Position numbers and translations under genes: made by a program | Part shown: positions 1 to 8,538 of the stretch, piece after piece | Position numbering within the stretch: the first letter of the stretch is position 1 | Layout of the letters: every line of letters starts with the position of its first letter | Origin: an uncultured Clostridia bacterium | Lineage (GTDB): Bacteria > Bacillota > Clostridia > Christensenellales > CAG-1252 | Length of the DNA stretch: 35,459 nt | NCBI GenBank assembly: GCA_946625545.1 | Contig: CAMOTC010000006.1 | Location: forward strand, 1 to 35,459 | Direction: 5' to 3' | The notes under the pieces: generated by a model | Databases searched by the model: none | What the model saw: only the letters and a program-made list of their open reading frames with translations | Told to the model about the DNA's origin: nothing

Positions 1-617
1 TCTCCATTATAATACAAGTCGAATATTCCACTTGTGGGAAATGCGTCGTTCGGCTCGTATTCTGCGGGCATCGACCCCTCTCTCACACGTAGTGTGATGT
101 CGGAAAGGGCAAGGACCTTCACCGTAACAGGGACGCGCCATTTGCGATAGGAGACCGTCACAGTCTGCTCTCCCGGAGTAGAAGGGTCGAGCCCCGCGAG
201 CATCGTCGGCAACACCTCTTCGCGGTGAATGAGCCCCGCCTTGGTCGTTGCTTTGATATTAAGCCCCCCGCTATACTCTTCGCCTTCGAGCAATATCACC
301 TCTCCTTCGACCTCAACGCTCTTTACCGGCAAGGTCAGGAAAAGGGCAAGGAAGGTTCCTACCGCGAGGAGCAGGACGACTCCTACGGCTATCGCAGCGC
401 GCGAGTGGCGCGCGATAAATTGCGCGACTACGCTCACCCCTGCGGCGATCGCGACGGCGAGAAAGACAAATATCGCGCCGATCAATTTCCCTACCGAGAC
501 AAAGAAGGCGCCTATGGCACGTCCTGCCTTCACAGAGAAGGCACCGATCTTGCGGAACACCCCCCCGAGCGCACTCCAGATGCGGAGATTTCTAAACTTT
601 TCCCAAAAATTCTTCAT
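1..617 (-). CDS. Membrane-anchored protein with Ig-like repeats (3' end outside window)
   Basis: The ATG at 617-615 overlaps the TAA stop of the upstream lipoprotein gene (TAATG), and the frame stays open for 205 codons to the window edge, so only the N-terminal part is seen. The first ~35 residues are basic and amphipathic. Two hydrophobic stretches follow, about residues 35-60 and 74-96, and then beta-rich sequence begins. Residues ~98-172 look like one bacterial Ig-like domain (end pattern 'GLDPSTPGEQTVTVSY'), and another starts near 172. These resemble the group 3 Ig-like (Big_3) repeats of the upstream lipoprotein. I infer a surface protein held by membrane helices and co-translated with its neighbour, perhaps forming one envelope complex. 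There is no lipobox. An AGAAGG-type ribosome binding site lies just before the start. The function is unknown. Confidence 0.75.
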   Translation of the reverse strand, partial: MKNFWEKFRNLRIWSALGGVFRKIGAFSVKAGRAIGAFFVSVGKLIGAIFVFLAVAIAAGVSVVAQFIARHSRAAIAVGVVLLLAVGTFLALFLTLPVKSVEVEGEVILLEGEEYSGGLNIKATTKAGLIHREEVLPTMLAGLDPSTPGEQTVTVSYRKWRVPVTVKVLALSDITLRVREGSMPAEYEPNDAFPTSGIFDLYYNG

Positions 618-3265
618 TATCCTTCTTCCTGATCCTCCGTCGGTTCTTGCGGCGGAGGCGCCACAACGCTGTAGTGATAACGGATCGTAAGAGATCCATA
701 CGTGATATCGACCGAATACTCTCCTGCCGTTTCAGTGCTAAAGTCGGGGATCATCTCGGGCGTAACGTCGATCAACACACGCCTGACGTTATAGACGGCG
801 ATCACCTTGACATCCGATAATTCGTCTCCCACGACGAATTCATTGCGCGGTTCTCCCGCGAACTCCAAGCCTTGCAGAACGTTATCGCTCATACCCGCAC
901 GGAAGTAGAGCTGTGCCGAGCATTCGAGCGATTGATAGGTGATCCGAATAGACTGCAAGCCCTCTGTCGCGATCGAATACGGCGTGATCTCCACGCCTTC
1001 GGAGGAGAGCGGGATCCTATCGATCCTCGTGCCGTAACCGTAGTTCAAAGTGAGATAATATGCGGAAAAATCGGGCGCAGTGCCCACAATCGAATCGATG
1101 GTGGAGTCCAGCACGCCGATCGACGTCAAACGAGTCTTATCCTCAAGAGGATAAACCGTCACGTTTCGCGCGAGATCAACGTCCGCGCCGTAGCGTAGGA
1201 TGATCTCCGCCGTGCCCGCCTCGGTAAAGGGGCCGCCGATGAGACTCATCTCCTCACTCGAGAGCGAGAGAGGGGCTCTCGAAATGCCGTAGCCGTAGAT
1301 CAGAGTCAAATCGTACGCGCTGCGATCGATCGCCTCGATCGTGTCACCGACAAAGAGAATGGGGTCAAAATCCGAGATCTCAATGGCTGTCACAGTCGCA
1401 GCCTCCTCCTCGGAGATCACACGGTAAGCGACGTCCACCGACGCATCGCCGTAGGAAATAGTCAAAACCTTCTCCCCCTCGGTAGAGGAGTCAAACTCGC
1501 CGAGATCGGGGAAAACTTCCTCCACGCGGTAGCCGCCACCGTACACGACGCGGAGCGTCACCCCATCCGCAGGCGCCTCGGCGCCGACAAGGAAAAGACG
1601 CTTCATACCGTAAACCGAGAGGCTCGTCACGCGCGCCGCATACGCAGGGGATAGCACGCGAAGCGTGCGCGACTCCTCCGCCGTAACGCCGAAACAGGAG
1701 ATCTCGACAGGGAGCTCGACGTAGTCGCCCTCGATCTCGTCGGGGAAATCCACGTTGACCCAGCTCGCCTCACATTTTACCGTCGCGGGAGTTTTGTATC
1801 TGTAATTGATCGTCACCTCCACGCCGCTGACGTTGACCTCGTCGCCGAGTACGATAGAGGGGAAGATGCCCGCGATCGAGATGCTGTCCACCGCAGTCTC
1901 GCTCTCCTCCTCGGAATACACGTGTACGGTGAAATCCACCGTGCGGGTACGGAAAGTAACGTATTGGAGCACGTCGCCCATCTCGGAGGTGGTATACACC
2001 ACTTCCAAGCGATCGGTAGTGATCCTTTGGATCACTTTGCCCGCCGAATCCTCCTCAGTCACGCGCACCGCATCGGGAGAGGAAAGGGGGATGCTCTCAC
2101 GTTGCTCCGATCCGTCCTCGGCATCCTCGTACGCCACGATAAGCTCGCCCAAGCCGTCAAAACGAGTGTTTTGACGAACGGCAGAGGTATAGCCATACAC
2201 CGTCACGCTGAAGATGGAGGGAAGGACGCTGTAGCGATAATCGGTGCTGACCCCTGCCACGGTGACGTTTACCACCTTATCTCCCGCATCGGCGGTGGAG
2301 AAGGAGGGGATCTCCTCGCCCCCCAGAGAAATCGTCTCGGCGGTGCCGTCGTCATAGGTCAAAACCGCCTTGCCCGTAGAGGGAAGGACATCTCCTTTTT
2401 CATACAAATCGGGTAGGGTCCCTTCGACCAAAGTCAGCCTCGAAGGGCGCTTCGCTACAAAGTAGCGATATTCACACTGAAAACCCTTATACTCGACAGT
2501 CGCGACGTGATCGCCGCCGAGAGAGGTGGAAAAGCCATTGACCACGCCCTGAGAAAGCGACGTTTCGGAGAAATCTCCGCTCTCCATAAGCACGCGGATG
2601 ATGACGCCATCAATCAAAAGCGGCTCGTTCACCGCGTACTCGCTCTTTGCGCCCACAAGTTCGATGCCCACGCGTACGTCCTCTTTGATCAAAACGACGA
2701 AGGAGGTGGTAGCGCTGAGATAGGTGACGGTGATATTGTGCTCACCCGCGACCTTGGAATTAAAGCCGCCGAGCATCTTTGCCGTGACGGGGACGCGATC
2801 CAGAGTCTCGCCATTGGACAAAACCACCGACATCGTGACGGTGGAGGGGAAAGGCTTATTTTGGTAGATCACAGTAGGGATGGTCTCCGCATCCAGCGTT
2901 ATGCTATTTGCCTTAGCGGGATGGACCGTCACGGCGACGGAAGCCACAAACTCACCATAGGTGACCTTCGCGATAAAGGTGCCCGCCGTCGAGGTATCGA
3001 AGCCCGAGACCATCTCCTCGGTGATGGGGATCTCGGTATAGGTGCGAGCGTCCGAATACATCTTGAGCGTGCCCTGAACGTCGAGCGCCTCTCCCACGTA
3101 GTAATCGGTGCGGAAATCGTCGCTCACCGCGGCATAGGGACCCGTCGAAGTCGCCTCCTTGCCGCAGGACACCATACAGAATGCGAAAAGCACGAGAAGA
3201 AGGGCGATCATAAGCGATATGATCGTCCGAGACACTCTTTTTCGCGAAATAAAACAACTTTTCAT
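617..3265 (-). CDS. Lipoprotein made of about ten tandem Ig-like domains
   Basis: The product is 882 residues from the ATG at 3265. It has a basic N-terminus, a hydrophobic core and a lipobox ending in V-S-C at Cys34, so it should be exported and lipid-anchored. The rest is about ten repeats of 70-100 residues. Each has the Big_3-like pattern: a 'VGD/VGE' turn, a strand, 'YxxG', then 'F(D/S)(T/S)STAGxxxVxVTYG'. No enzyme domain is visible, so an adhesive or cell-wall spacer role is inferred. A start further upstream in the same frame is open, but a perfect TTGACA-17-TATAAT promoter lies inside it, and its -10 ends 7 nt before the 3265 ATG. That favours this start and a leaderless message. It is followed without a gap by a second Ig-like protein. 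Confidence 0.85.
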   Translation of the reverse strand: MKSCFISRKRVSRTIISLMIALLLVLFAFCMVSCGKEATSTGPYAAVSDDFRTDYYVGEALDVQGTLKMYSDARTYTEIPITEEMVSGFDTSTAGTFIAKVTYGEFVASVAVTVHPAKANSITLDAETIPTVIYQNKPFPSTVTMSVVLSNGETLDRVPVTAKMLGGFNSKVAGEHNITVTYLSATTSFVVLIKEDVRVGIELVGAKSEYAVNEPLLIDGVIIRVLMESGDFSETSLSQGVVNGFSTSLGGDHVATVEYKGFQCEYRYFVAKRPSRLTLVEGTLPDLYEKGDVLPSTGKAVLTYDDGTAETISLGGEEIPSFSTADAGDKVVNVTVAGVSTDYRYSVLPSIFSVTVYGYTSAVRQNTRFDGLGELIVAYEDAEDGSEQRESIPLSSPDAVRVTEEDSAGKVIQRITTDRLEVVYTTSEMGDVLQYVTFRTRTVDFTVHVYSEEESETAVDSISIAGIFPSIVLGDEVNVSGVEVTINYRYKTPATVKCEASWVNVDFPDEIEGDYVELPVEISCFGVTAEESRTLRVLSPAYAARVTSLSVYGMKRLFLVGAEAPADGVTLRVVYGGGYRVEEVFPDLGEFDSSTEGEKVLTISYGDASVDVAYRVISEEEAATVTAIEISDFDPILFVGDTIEAIDRSAYDLTLIYGYGISRAPLSLSSEEMSLIGGPFTEAGTAEIILRYGADVDLARNVTVYPLEDKTRLTSIGVLDSTIDSIVGTAPDFSAYYLTLNYGYGTRIDRIPLSSEGVEITPYSIATEGLQSIRITYQSLECSAQLYFRAGMSDNVLQGLEFAGEPRNEFVVGDELSDVKVIAVYNVRRVLIDVTPEMIPDFSTETAGEYSVDITYGSLTIRYHYSVVAPPPQEPTEDQEEG

Positions 3266-3272
3266 ACCGTTC

Positions 3273-3301
3273 ATTATAGAATATTCGCGCGGGAGTGTCA
3301 A
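3273..3301 (-). promoter_or_regulatory. Sigma-A promoter of the Ig-like lipoprotein operon
   Basis: On the minus strand TTGACA (3301-3296) and TATAAT (3278-3273) are separated by 17 bp, a perfect consensus pair. Seven bases separate the -10 from the ATG at 3265, so the transcript should begin at or next to the start codon. No Shine-Dalgarno sequence is present. Confidence 0.85.
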
Positions 3302-3387
3302 GACCGAGCCGCAGTAAAAACCATCCATTTCACCGAAATTATTGCTTTTTTAGCGCAAAATTGATAAAAGGCAGGAGGTGTGGGAAT

Positions 3388-3412
3388 AAAAAAAGATCGC
3401 AAATGCGATCTT
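3388..3412 (-). terminator. Rho-independent terminator after ftsH and the small membrane protein
   Basis: Arms 3393-3400 and 3405-3412 form a perfect 8-bp stem (AAGATCGC / GCGATCTT) with a 4-nt loop. Read on the minus strand it runs into a T stretch at 3394-3388. It lies just after the stop of the 3434-3841 gene and before the next promoter. Confidence 0.85.
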
Positions 3413-3433
3413 CGCCCGCTTTTGAAAGAGGGT

Positions 3434-3841
3434 CTATTCGCCGCATCTCGCCTGAAGCGCCGCCGCTTGCCGATCCGCAAAAAGGTCGGTCGGGGCGATG
3501 CCGCGCTCCTCGCGGTACCTTTTGATGCGAGGGATACGCACGATGAGTCGAGAGAGCGTGACGACGAATATGTAGAAAGGTCCGTAAACGAGAGAGAGGA
3601 GATAAAAACCATAGGCTTTGCCCGTCGCCTCTCTCGGAAACTCAGCCCGATCCGAGATAAAGGCGAACGTCCCAAGAGAGAAGGTGAAAGAATAGGGGTG
3701 ATATATCACGATCATACCGCGATACTTCAGGACACGCGCCTTGGGCAAAAGCACGAGCGCGATCATCCCGCCGATCACCGTCTGCAGCACGCACCAAGTG
3801 AGCGCCGCGATACAAAGTAAGATGCCTTTCAATTCCTTCAT
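3434..3841 (-). CDS. Small membrane protein downstream of ftsH
   Basis: This 135-residue protein is not recognised. Residues ~5-30 form a long hydrophobic helix. A central stretch, about residues 40-65 with many Tyr and Phe, may be a hairpin across or in the membrane, and a further hydrophobic helix lies near residues 78-100. The last ~30 residues are basic and end in a charged, soluble tail. An AAAAGGA ribosome binding site lies 7 nt before the ATG. It follows ftsH by 85 bp in the same direction and precedes a strong terminator, so it is probably the last gene of the ftsH transcript. A role beside the membrane protease is only a guess from position. The minus-strand frame at 3298-3675 overlaps it but has no ribosome binding site and crosses the terminator. 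Confidence 0.7.
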   Translation of the reverse strand: MKELKGILLCIAALTWCVLQTVIGGMIALVLLPKARVLKYRGMIVIYHPYSFTFSLGTFAFISDRAEFPREATGKAYGFYLLSLVYGPFYIFVVTLSRLIVRIPRIKRYREERGIAPTDLFADRQAAALQARCGE

Positions 3842-3874
3842 TTTCGTCCTTTTCTGCCTCTCAAGGGGCTCTTA

Positions 3875-3898
3875 GGGACTTTCAAGGGAGAAAGTCCC
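3875..3898 (-). repeat. Inverted repeat in the ftsH to membrane-protein gap
   Basis: A perfect 9-bp stem (GGGACTTTC / GAAAGTCCC) with a 6-nt loop lies between the ftsH stop and the next start. It has no T-run on either strand, so it is more likely an RNA processing or stability hairpin than a terminator. Confidence 0.6.
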
Positions 3899-3926
3899 CG
3901 TTATCAACCATTCCTTTCTAGGGAAA

Positions 3927-5849
3927 TCACTCCTCGGTCGGCTTATCTCCTTCCGCCGCGGGGAGAGTCTCCGAGGCCGCCTCGGCAGGTGCCGCGGGAT
4001 GGAGAATGGACTCCACGCTCGCACCCTCAAAGAGGGCATCGACCTCATCTTTGAAGATGGTCTCCTTCTCGTAGAGGAGGCTCACCATCTTTTCCATTAC
4101 GTCGCGATGCTTACCGAGGATCTCCAGAGCGCGGGTGTATGCTTCGTCGATGATCTTCTTGATCTCGCCGTCCACGACCCCCGACATATTCTCGCTGACG
4201 TCGCTGTGCTGACCGTAAGTCTTGCCGATAAAGATCTCGTGATCACTCCCGAGATACATATTGCCGATCACGTCGCTCATACCCCATTCGGTGACCATCG
4301 AGCGGGCGATGGAGGAGGCGCGCTGGATGTCGTTGCTCGCGCCCGTCGAGATGTCTTGGATCACGATCTGCTCCGCAGCCCTGCCGCCGAGCATCATACA
4401 GATATTGTCGAGGAGCTTATTCTTGGTGACGTGACTGTCGTCCGAGTCGGGACGAGTCAAGGTATAGCCTGCCGCCATGCCGCGCGGAATGATGGAGACT
4501 TCCTGCACGTCGTCGCAGTTCTCGAGCACTTTCGCGATGATCGCGTGGCCGCTCTCGTGATAGGCGGTGATGCGCTTATCCGTCTCGGTGACGACGCGGC
4601 TCTTCTTCTGCGGACCCATAATGACCTTATTGATCCCCTCGAGGATATCCTCCATAATGATCACACGGCGGTTTGCCCTCGCGGCGAGGATCGCTGCCTC
4701 GTTGAGAAGGTTCGCGATATCCGCACCCGTAAATCCGATCGTGAGTCTCGCGACGGTCTTGAAGTCGATATCCCCCGAGAGAGGTTTATTGCGCGAATGC
4801 ACGCGGAGGATCTCCTCTCTGCCCTTGACGTCGGGGGCATTCACGTAGATCTGTCTGTCAAATCTGCCCGGACGCAGGAGAGCGGGATCGAGGATATCCG
4901 CGCGGTTTGTCGCCGCCATCACGATGACGCCGTCATTCGCCTCAAATCCGTCCATCTGGACAAGGAGCTGATTGAGCGTCTGCTCCCTTTCGTCGTGTCC
5001 GCCGCCGAGGCCTGCGCCACGCTGACGACCCACCGCGTCGATCTCGTCGATAAAGACGATACAGGGCATATTCTTTTTCGCTTGGATAAAGAGGTCACGC
5101 ACGCGGGAAGCGCCCACGCCCACAAACATCTCCACGAAGTCACTGCCGCTGATCGAGAAGAAGGGGACCTTCGCCTCGCCTGCGACCGCCTTTGCAAAGA
5201 GGGTCTTACCGGTGCCCGGAGGGCCTACCAAAAGGACGCCTTTGGGGATCTTTGCCCCTACGTCGGTAAACTTTTGCGGATCTCTCAAAAACTCCACGAT
5301 CTCTTTGAGCTCTTCCTTCTCCTCCTCTGCACCTGCGACGTCGGTAAAGCGTTCCTTGACGTTGCCCGTGACGCGCGCCTTGGTGGAGCCGAAGCTCATC
5401 GCCTTATTATTCGCCCCCATATTCTGACGATTGAGGATAAAGAGGAAGACGCCGATCAAGACGATCCCCACCACGATGGGAAGGAGAGAGGACCAGATGC
5501 TGTTCTTGGAAGGATCGTTCATCACGATCGCGGGGACAGCGCCCTCGGGAGCCTCCTGATAGATCCTATCAATGGTATAACCATCCGATCTGTGCGGGAT
5601 ATACACGTAGGCGTCGGGATTGCCCGAGATGGAGTTTGAGGTCGTATTGGTGTACAAGATATTCATCTTGTAATTGCCCTCGATATAGATGCTCTTGATC
5701 TCTTTATTGCGGAGCTTTTCAAAAAACTCGTCGTAGGAGATCTCCTCGGGATGTTGCATAAACACCTCGACAAGGATCACGGCGATGACGATACAGACCA
5801 AGATCGCTGCGATGATGCCGATGGTTTTTGATGTTTTGCTCTTAAACAT
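3927..5849 (-). CDS. ftsH: ATP-dependent zinc metalloprotease FtsH
   Basis: This 640-residue protein has the full FtsH plan. An N-terminal membrane helix (~8-30) is followed by an extracytoplasmic domain and a second helix (~122-142). The AAA+ module has Walker A GPPGTGKT, Walker B VFIDEID and the SRH-region sequence [21 protein letters not shown]. The M41 peptidase has the zinc motif HESGH. FtsH is a hexameric membrane protease that removes damaged membrane proteins and short-lived regulators. The last ~25 residues are Ala/Glu rich. The ATG at 5849 is preceded by a GGAGGG ribosome binding site, a hairpin (5862-5879) and an extended -10 promoter. Length and motifs are normal for the family. 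A downstream membrane protein probably shares the transcript. Confidence 0.98.
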   Translation of the reverse strand: MFKSKTSKTIGIIAAILVCIVIAVILVEVFMQHPEEISYDEFFEKLRNKEIKSIYIEGNYKMNILYTNTTSNSISGNPDAYVYIPHRSDGYTIDRIYQEAPEGAVPAIVMNDPSKNSIWSSLLPIVVGIVLIGVFLFILNRQNMGANNKAMSFGSTKARVTGNVKERFTDVAGAEEEKEELKEIVEFLRDPQKFTDVGAKIPKGVLLVGPPGTGKTLFAKAVAGEAKVPFFSISGSDFVEMFVGVGASRVRDLFIQAKKNMPCIVFIDEIDAVGRQRGAGLGGGHDEREQTLNQLLVQMDGFEANDGVIVMAATNRADILDPALLRPGRFDRQIYVNAPDVKGREEILRVHSRNKPLSGDIDFKTVARLTIGFTGADIANLLNEAAILAARANRRVIIMEDILEGINKVIMGPQKKSRVVTETDKRITAYHESGHAIIAKVLENCDDVQEVSIIPRGMAAGYTLTRPDSDDSHVTKNKLLDNICMMLGGRAAEQIVIQDISTGASNDIQRASSIARSMVTEWGMSDVIGNMYLGSDHEIFIGKTYGQHSDVSENMSGVVDGEIKKIIDEAYTRALEILGKHRDVMEKMVSLLYEKETIFKDEVDALFEGASVESILHPAAPAEAASETLPAAEGDKPTEE

Positions 5850-5861
5850 TCAGCCCTCCAC

Positions 5862-5879
5862 ACGGGCGAAAGCGCCCGT
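5862..5879 (-). promoter_or_regulatory. Hairpin abutting the ftsH ribosome binding site
   Basis: ACGGGCG (5862-5868) and CGCCCGT (5873-5879) form a perfect 7-bp stem with an AAAG loop on the plus strand (CTTT in the RNA). It ends about 3 nt before the GGAGGG Shine-Dalgarno sequence of ftsH. There is no T-run, so it is a leader hairpin rather than a terminator. Confidence 0.6.
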
Positions 5880-5898
5880 CGTTCTTTTTCGTTAGTAT

Positions 5899-5928
5899 AT
5901 TATAACATAATGAGAAATATATAATCAA
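5899..5928 (-). promoter_or_regulatory. Promoter of ftsH
   Basis: On the minus strand TTGATT (5928-5923), an 18-bp spacer and TATAAT (5904-5899) preceded by TGT (extended -10) form a good sigma-A promoter. The leader to the ftsH ATG is about 45 nt and contains the hairpin at 5862-5879. Confidence 0.75.
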
Positions 5929-5939
5929 GAAAAGTTTTC

Positions 5940-6422
5940 TTAAACATAACTGCCCTCGTAACCCACCGCATCGCCGACCGAGAGCGCCGCGTGGATCATC
6001 TCCGCGATGCGACCCGCGAGCGCTTCCACGAAGGAGAAAGGGACGCCGAGAAGCGCCGCATAGACGTCCTTTGGGTCTCTCTCCTCCGCGACGACGCCGA
6101 CGATCCCGAGATCGCCGATACGCTCCCCCTCTCGATCCAGCGCGCCGCCCGCCTTGATCCCGCCCCTTTTGAGACGGATCATACCGACGTCCTCGTTCTT
6201 ACCGAGGGCGGCGTCCACCGCGATGACGCGGCTCTTATTATGCCGACGAGAGATCATCGAGAGGTATTCCTCGAGATTGATCCCGTTCACGCTCTCGCCC
6301 ACCGCGCCGTACACGGGATAGGGGAGATGATACTTCTCCCTGAGACTGCTCCCCACGAGGGGACCCAGCATATCCCCCGATACTTTGTCACTGCCGATAC
6401 AGATCACGATGGTTTCTTTCAT
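5940..6422 (-). CDS. yyaC: YyaC-family (DUF1256) spore protein
   Basis: From the ATG at 6422 the product has 160 residues. It opens with the family signature 'CIGSDKVSGDMLGPLVGS' and continues with 'VYGAVGESVNGINLEEY' and 'VIAVDAALG'. The fold is that of hydrogenase-maturation-type and germination-protease-like peptidases. In Bacillus the homologue belongs to the forespore programme, and its substrate is not established to my knowledge. A longer in-frame start at 6548 is open, but that extension covers the divergent promoter and lacks homology. No Shine-Dalgarno sequence precedes 6422; only CCACGAT separates the ATG from an AATACT sequence. It may therefore be another leaderless start, but no convincing -35 is visible. 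Confidence 0.88.
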   Translation of the reverse strand: MKETIVICIGSDKVSGDMLGPLVGSSLREKYHLPYPVYGAVGESVNGINLEEYLSMISRRHNKSRVIAVDAALGKNEDVGMIRLKRGGIKAGGALDREGERIGDLGIVGVVAEERDPKDVYAALLGVPFSFVEALAGRIAEMIHAALSVGDAVGYEGSYV

Positions 6423-6502
6423 ATCGTGGAGTATTGACCGCTTTTTGGAAAATACCGCCCTGCGGCAAGATTCGACCGAAAAAACCTTTTTCCCTTTTAA
6501 TG

Positions 6503-6532
6503 TTGCATTCCGCCCGCGCAGTAGTATATAAT
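6503..6532 (+). promoter_or_regulatory. Sigma-A promoter of the CvpA-like gene
   Basis: TTGCAT (6503-6508), an 18-bp spacer and TATAAT (6527-6532). Only TGCAGT separates the -10 from the ATG at 6539, so the message should be leaderless. No ribosome binding site is present. Confidence 0.75.
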
Positions 6533-6538
6533 TGCAGT

Positions 6539-7300
6539 ATGGGAACAATGGATTTTGTTATTATAGGCGCGGTGATTTTATTCGCCATCATAGGACTTGT
6601 CAAAGGCGGTGCGAAGATGTTTTTCGGCATCTTTATGCTACTCATCATCATGGTAGGCTCCGCTTTTATCTCATCCGCTCTCTGCCCCCTCTTCCTGAAG
6701 AGTGAGAAAGAGGACGGATCGGTCAGTTATACCGGCATGGCAACGGCGCTGATGGAGCCTCTCGGCGGGGCGCTCCCCTCCGACGGTGACTTCGGCAAAA
6801 TTCTCGACGTCGAGGTGACGAGAGGACCCGACGGCGAGCTCTATATTGAGGGCGTCAAGCTCTACGACGCTGTCAGCGAACAGGTTCCCTACGTCGGTAG
6901 CGGCATCGCCCCCGTCGTGACTGCGGCGGCGCATCCCGGCGAGACTCTCCGCACGACGGCATCCTATCTATTGACTCTGTACATCTACGAGACCGCCCTA
7001 TGGGTGATCCTCGTGATCATACTCGCGATCATACGCAATATCATACGCAAGAAGATCTACGTCTATTTGGACAGCCATTCCGGCCCCAGCAAGATCGACC
7101 GCGTGATCGGGCTCGTCCTCAATCTCGCCATCTTGCTCGTGCTCCTGTGGGGCGTCGGCGCCGTGATCGCTCACTTTGACGACGGCGCGAACTGGGCAAA
7201 CAGCGCGGACAGCTTTATGCTCAAAGGAATGATCGCAAAGCCTCTGATGACCTTTAATCCCTTCTTGAAACTCATAGGTATCACCCTGCCGGTCGCCTAA
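6539..7300 (+). CDS. CvpA-family membrane protein
   Basis: The product is 253 residues from the ATG at 6539. The start 'MGTMDFVIIGAVILFAIIGLVKGG' fits the CvpA family (hydrophobic helix followed by G-x-x-K-G). A second helix spans ~25-45, a soluble loop ~50-140, and further helices lie at ~145-175 and ~195-220. CvpA proteins are small membrane proteins linked to colicin V export and envelope homeostasis; the exact function is unclear. The extra loop between helices 2 and 3 is long for the family, so this is a divergent member. The promoter lies 6 nt before the ATG. A second ATG at 6548 in the same frame also has no ribosome binding site. An acyltransferase-like gene follows 11 bp downstream, so the two are probably co-transcribed. 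Confidence 0.7.
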   Translation: MGTMDFVIIGAVILFAIIGLVKGGAKMFFGIFMLLIIMVGSAFISSALCPLFLKSEKEDGSVSYTGMATALMEPLGGALPSDGDFGKILDVEVTRGPDGELYIEGVKLYDAVSEQVPYVGSGIAPVVTAAAHPGETLRTTASYLLTLYIYETALWVILVIILAIIRNIIRKKIYVYLDSHSGPSKIDRVIGLVLNLAILLVLLWGVGAVIAHFDDGANWANSADSFMLKGMIAKPLMTFNPFLKLIGITLPVA

Positions 7301-7311
7301 TCTCTCCTTTG

Positions 7312-8538
7312 ATGAAAGGCAGATCCTATTCTCTCGACCTATCCGCACTCGCCTACCCGATGATGCGGACGAGACGATCCGAGAGCAATTACCGTTTTAC
7401 AGCACGATTAAACAGCGACGTTGACCCCCGCGCTCTGGCCGAGAGCCTCGCGGAGGTCTTATCGCGTTATCCGATCTTCTCCACCCGCGTCGCGCCGAGC
7501 TTCTTTTGGCACGTGCTCCGTGAGAACACCCTCCCCCTCATCGTCAAAGAGGACGACAGACCCCCTCTCGCACCTCTCCTCAAACAGGACACGAACGGCT
7601 ACCCTTTCCGCCTCGCCTACAAGGAGAAGGAGATCGTGCTCGAAGTCTTTCACGCCGTCACCGACGCGAATATCGCCTCTCTCTTTTTCGCCGATCTCCT
7701 GACACGGTATGCCGAGATCCTTTCCGGGACGAAGGATAGCGAACTCCCGAATAGAGACCTCCTCCCCTTGGACGGCTTTTTGGAACACGGAGAGAAAAAG
7801 AGTCTCTTTGACATCTCCCTGAAGAGTTACAACGGCGAGAAGGTCACGGCACTCGGAGAGAGAGGGGCTTATCGCGAGCATCCCGATCTGATCTCTCTCG
7901 AGCTTCCCCTCGAGACCTTGCGAAAAGACGCGAAAGAATGGGGGCTCACGATCACCGAGTATCTCACCGCCCTCTATATGCGTGCGATCGCAGAAGGGGA
8001 GACCCTCCCGCTGAAAAAGGCGATCTGCATCTTTATCCCCGTCGATCTGCGCCGCTTTTTCCCCACTCGCTCGATGCAGAATTTCGTCTGTTTTGAAAGG
8101 ATCCTTCTCCCAAAGGGAGAAAGCGACATTTCGATAGAGAATATCGCCCGACTCGTTCAGGAGCAGTTTGCCGCCAAGCTCAACCGCGACAATATGCTCT
8201 CCCACGTGAACGACGTGCGTCGGGCGCTGACGCTCCCTGTAGTCAAATACACCCCGCTCTTTCTCAAGCAACCCATCTTTAAGTTTGTAAAACGCGTGAT
8301 GAATAAAGTCAGACAGACCGCGATCTTATCCAATATCGGAACGATCTCTCTGCCCGCGCGCGCAGAAGCGATCGTAAAAGAGGTGCGTTTCTATCTGAAT
8401 ATCGGACCCAACGCCCCCATCAATCTCTCCCTGCTCACCTATAACGGTAAAACCGCGATCAACGTGACAAACGGCATCGAAGGGCGCGCTCTCCCCGAGC
8501 GGCTCTATGATCTCCTCCGCTCTCACGGCAGGAAATAG
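7312..8538 (+). CDS. HxxxD acyltransferase / condensation-like protein
   Basis: This is a 408-residue soluble protein. It carries 'VFHAVTDANI' at about residues 107-116, a match to the HxxxD active-site motif of CoA-dependent acyltransferases. That superfamily includes condensation domains, alcohol acetyltransferases and the PapA type. An early 'LNSDVDPRALAESLAEVLSRYPIFSTRV' segment, a typical N-terminal region of this fold, supports the call. Substrates cannot be read from the sequence, and no carrier protein or synthetase is nearby. It follows the CvpA-like gene by 11 bp, so translation may be coupled; no Shine-Dalgarno sequence precedes the ATG, and a TTG sits directly before it in frame. 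Its last 16 bases overlap the end of uppP on the other strand. Confidence 0.7.
   Translation: MKGRSYSLDLSALAYPMMRTRRSESNYRFTARLNSDVDPRALAESLAEVLSRYPIFSTRVAPSFFWHVLRENTLPLIVKEDDRPPLAPLLKQDTNGYPFRLAYKEKEIVLEVFHAVTDANIASLFFADLLTRYAEILSGTKDSELPNRDLLPLDGFLEHGEKKSLFDISLKSYNGEKVTALGERGAYREHPDLISLELPLETLRKDAKEWGLTITEYLTALYMRAIAEGETLPLKKAICIFIPVDLRRFFPTRSMQNFVCFERILLPKGESDISIENIARLVQEQFAAKLNRDNMLSHVNDVRRALTLPVVKYTPLFLKQPIFKFVKRVMNKVRQTAILSNIGTISLPARAEAIVKEVRFYLNIGPNAPINLSLLTYNGKTAINVTNGIEGRALPERLYDLLRSHGRK

Noticed and set aside
3298-3675. A 125-codon minus-strand frame overlapping the small membrane protein
   Set aside because: It has no ribosome binding site, crosses the terminator at 3388-3412 and reaches into the next promoter.
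3999-5639. A 546-codon open frame antisense to ftsH
   Set aside because: ftsH is certain from its motifs. The antisense frame is His/Asp/Arg rich and has no domain or start signals.
6423-6538. Sigma-F or sigma-G promoter for yyaC
   Set aside because: AATACT lies close to the start, but I found no -35 with acceptable sequence and spacing, so I do not call it.
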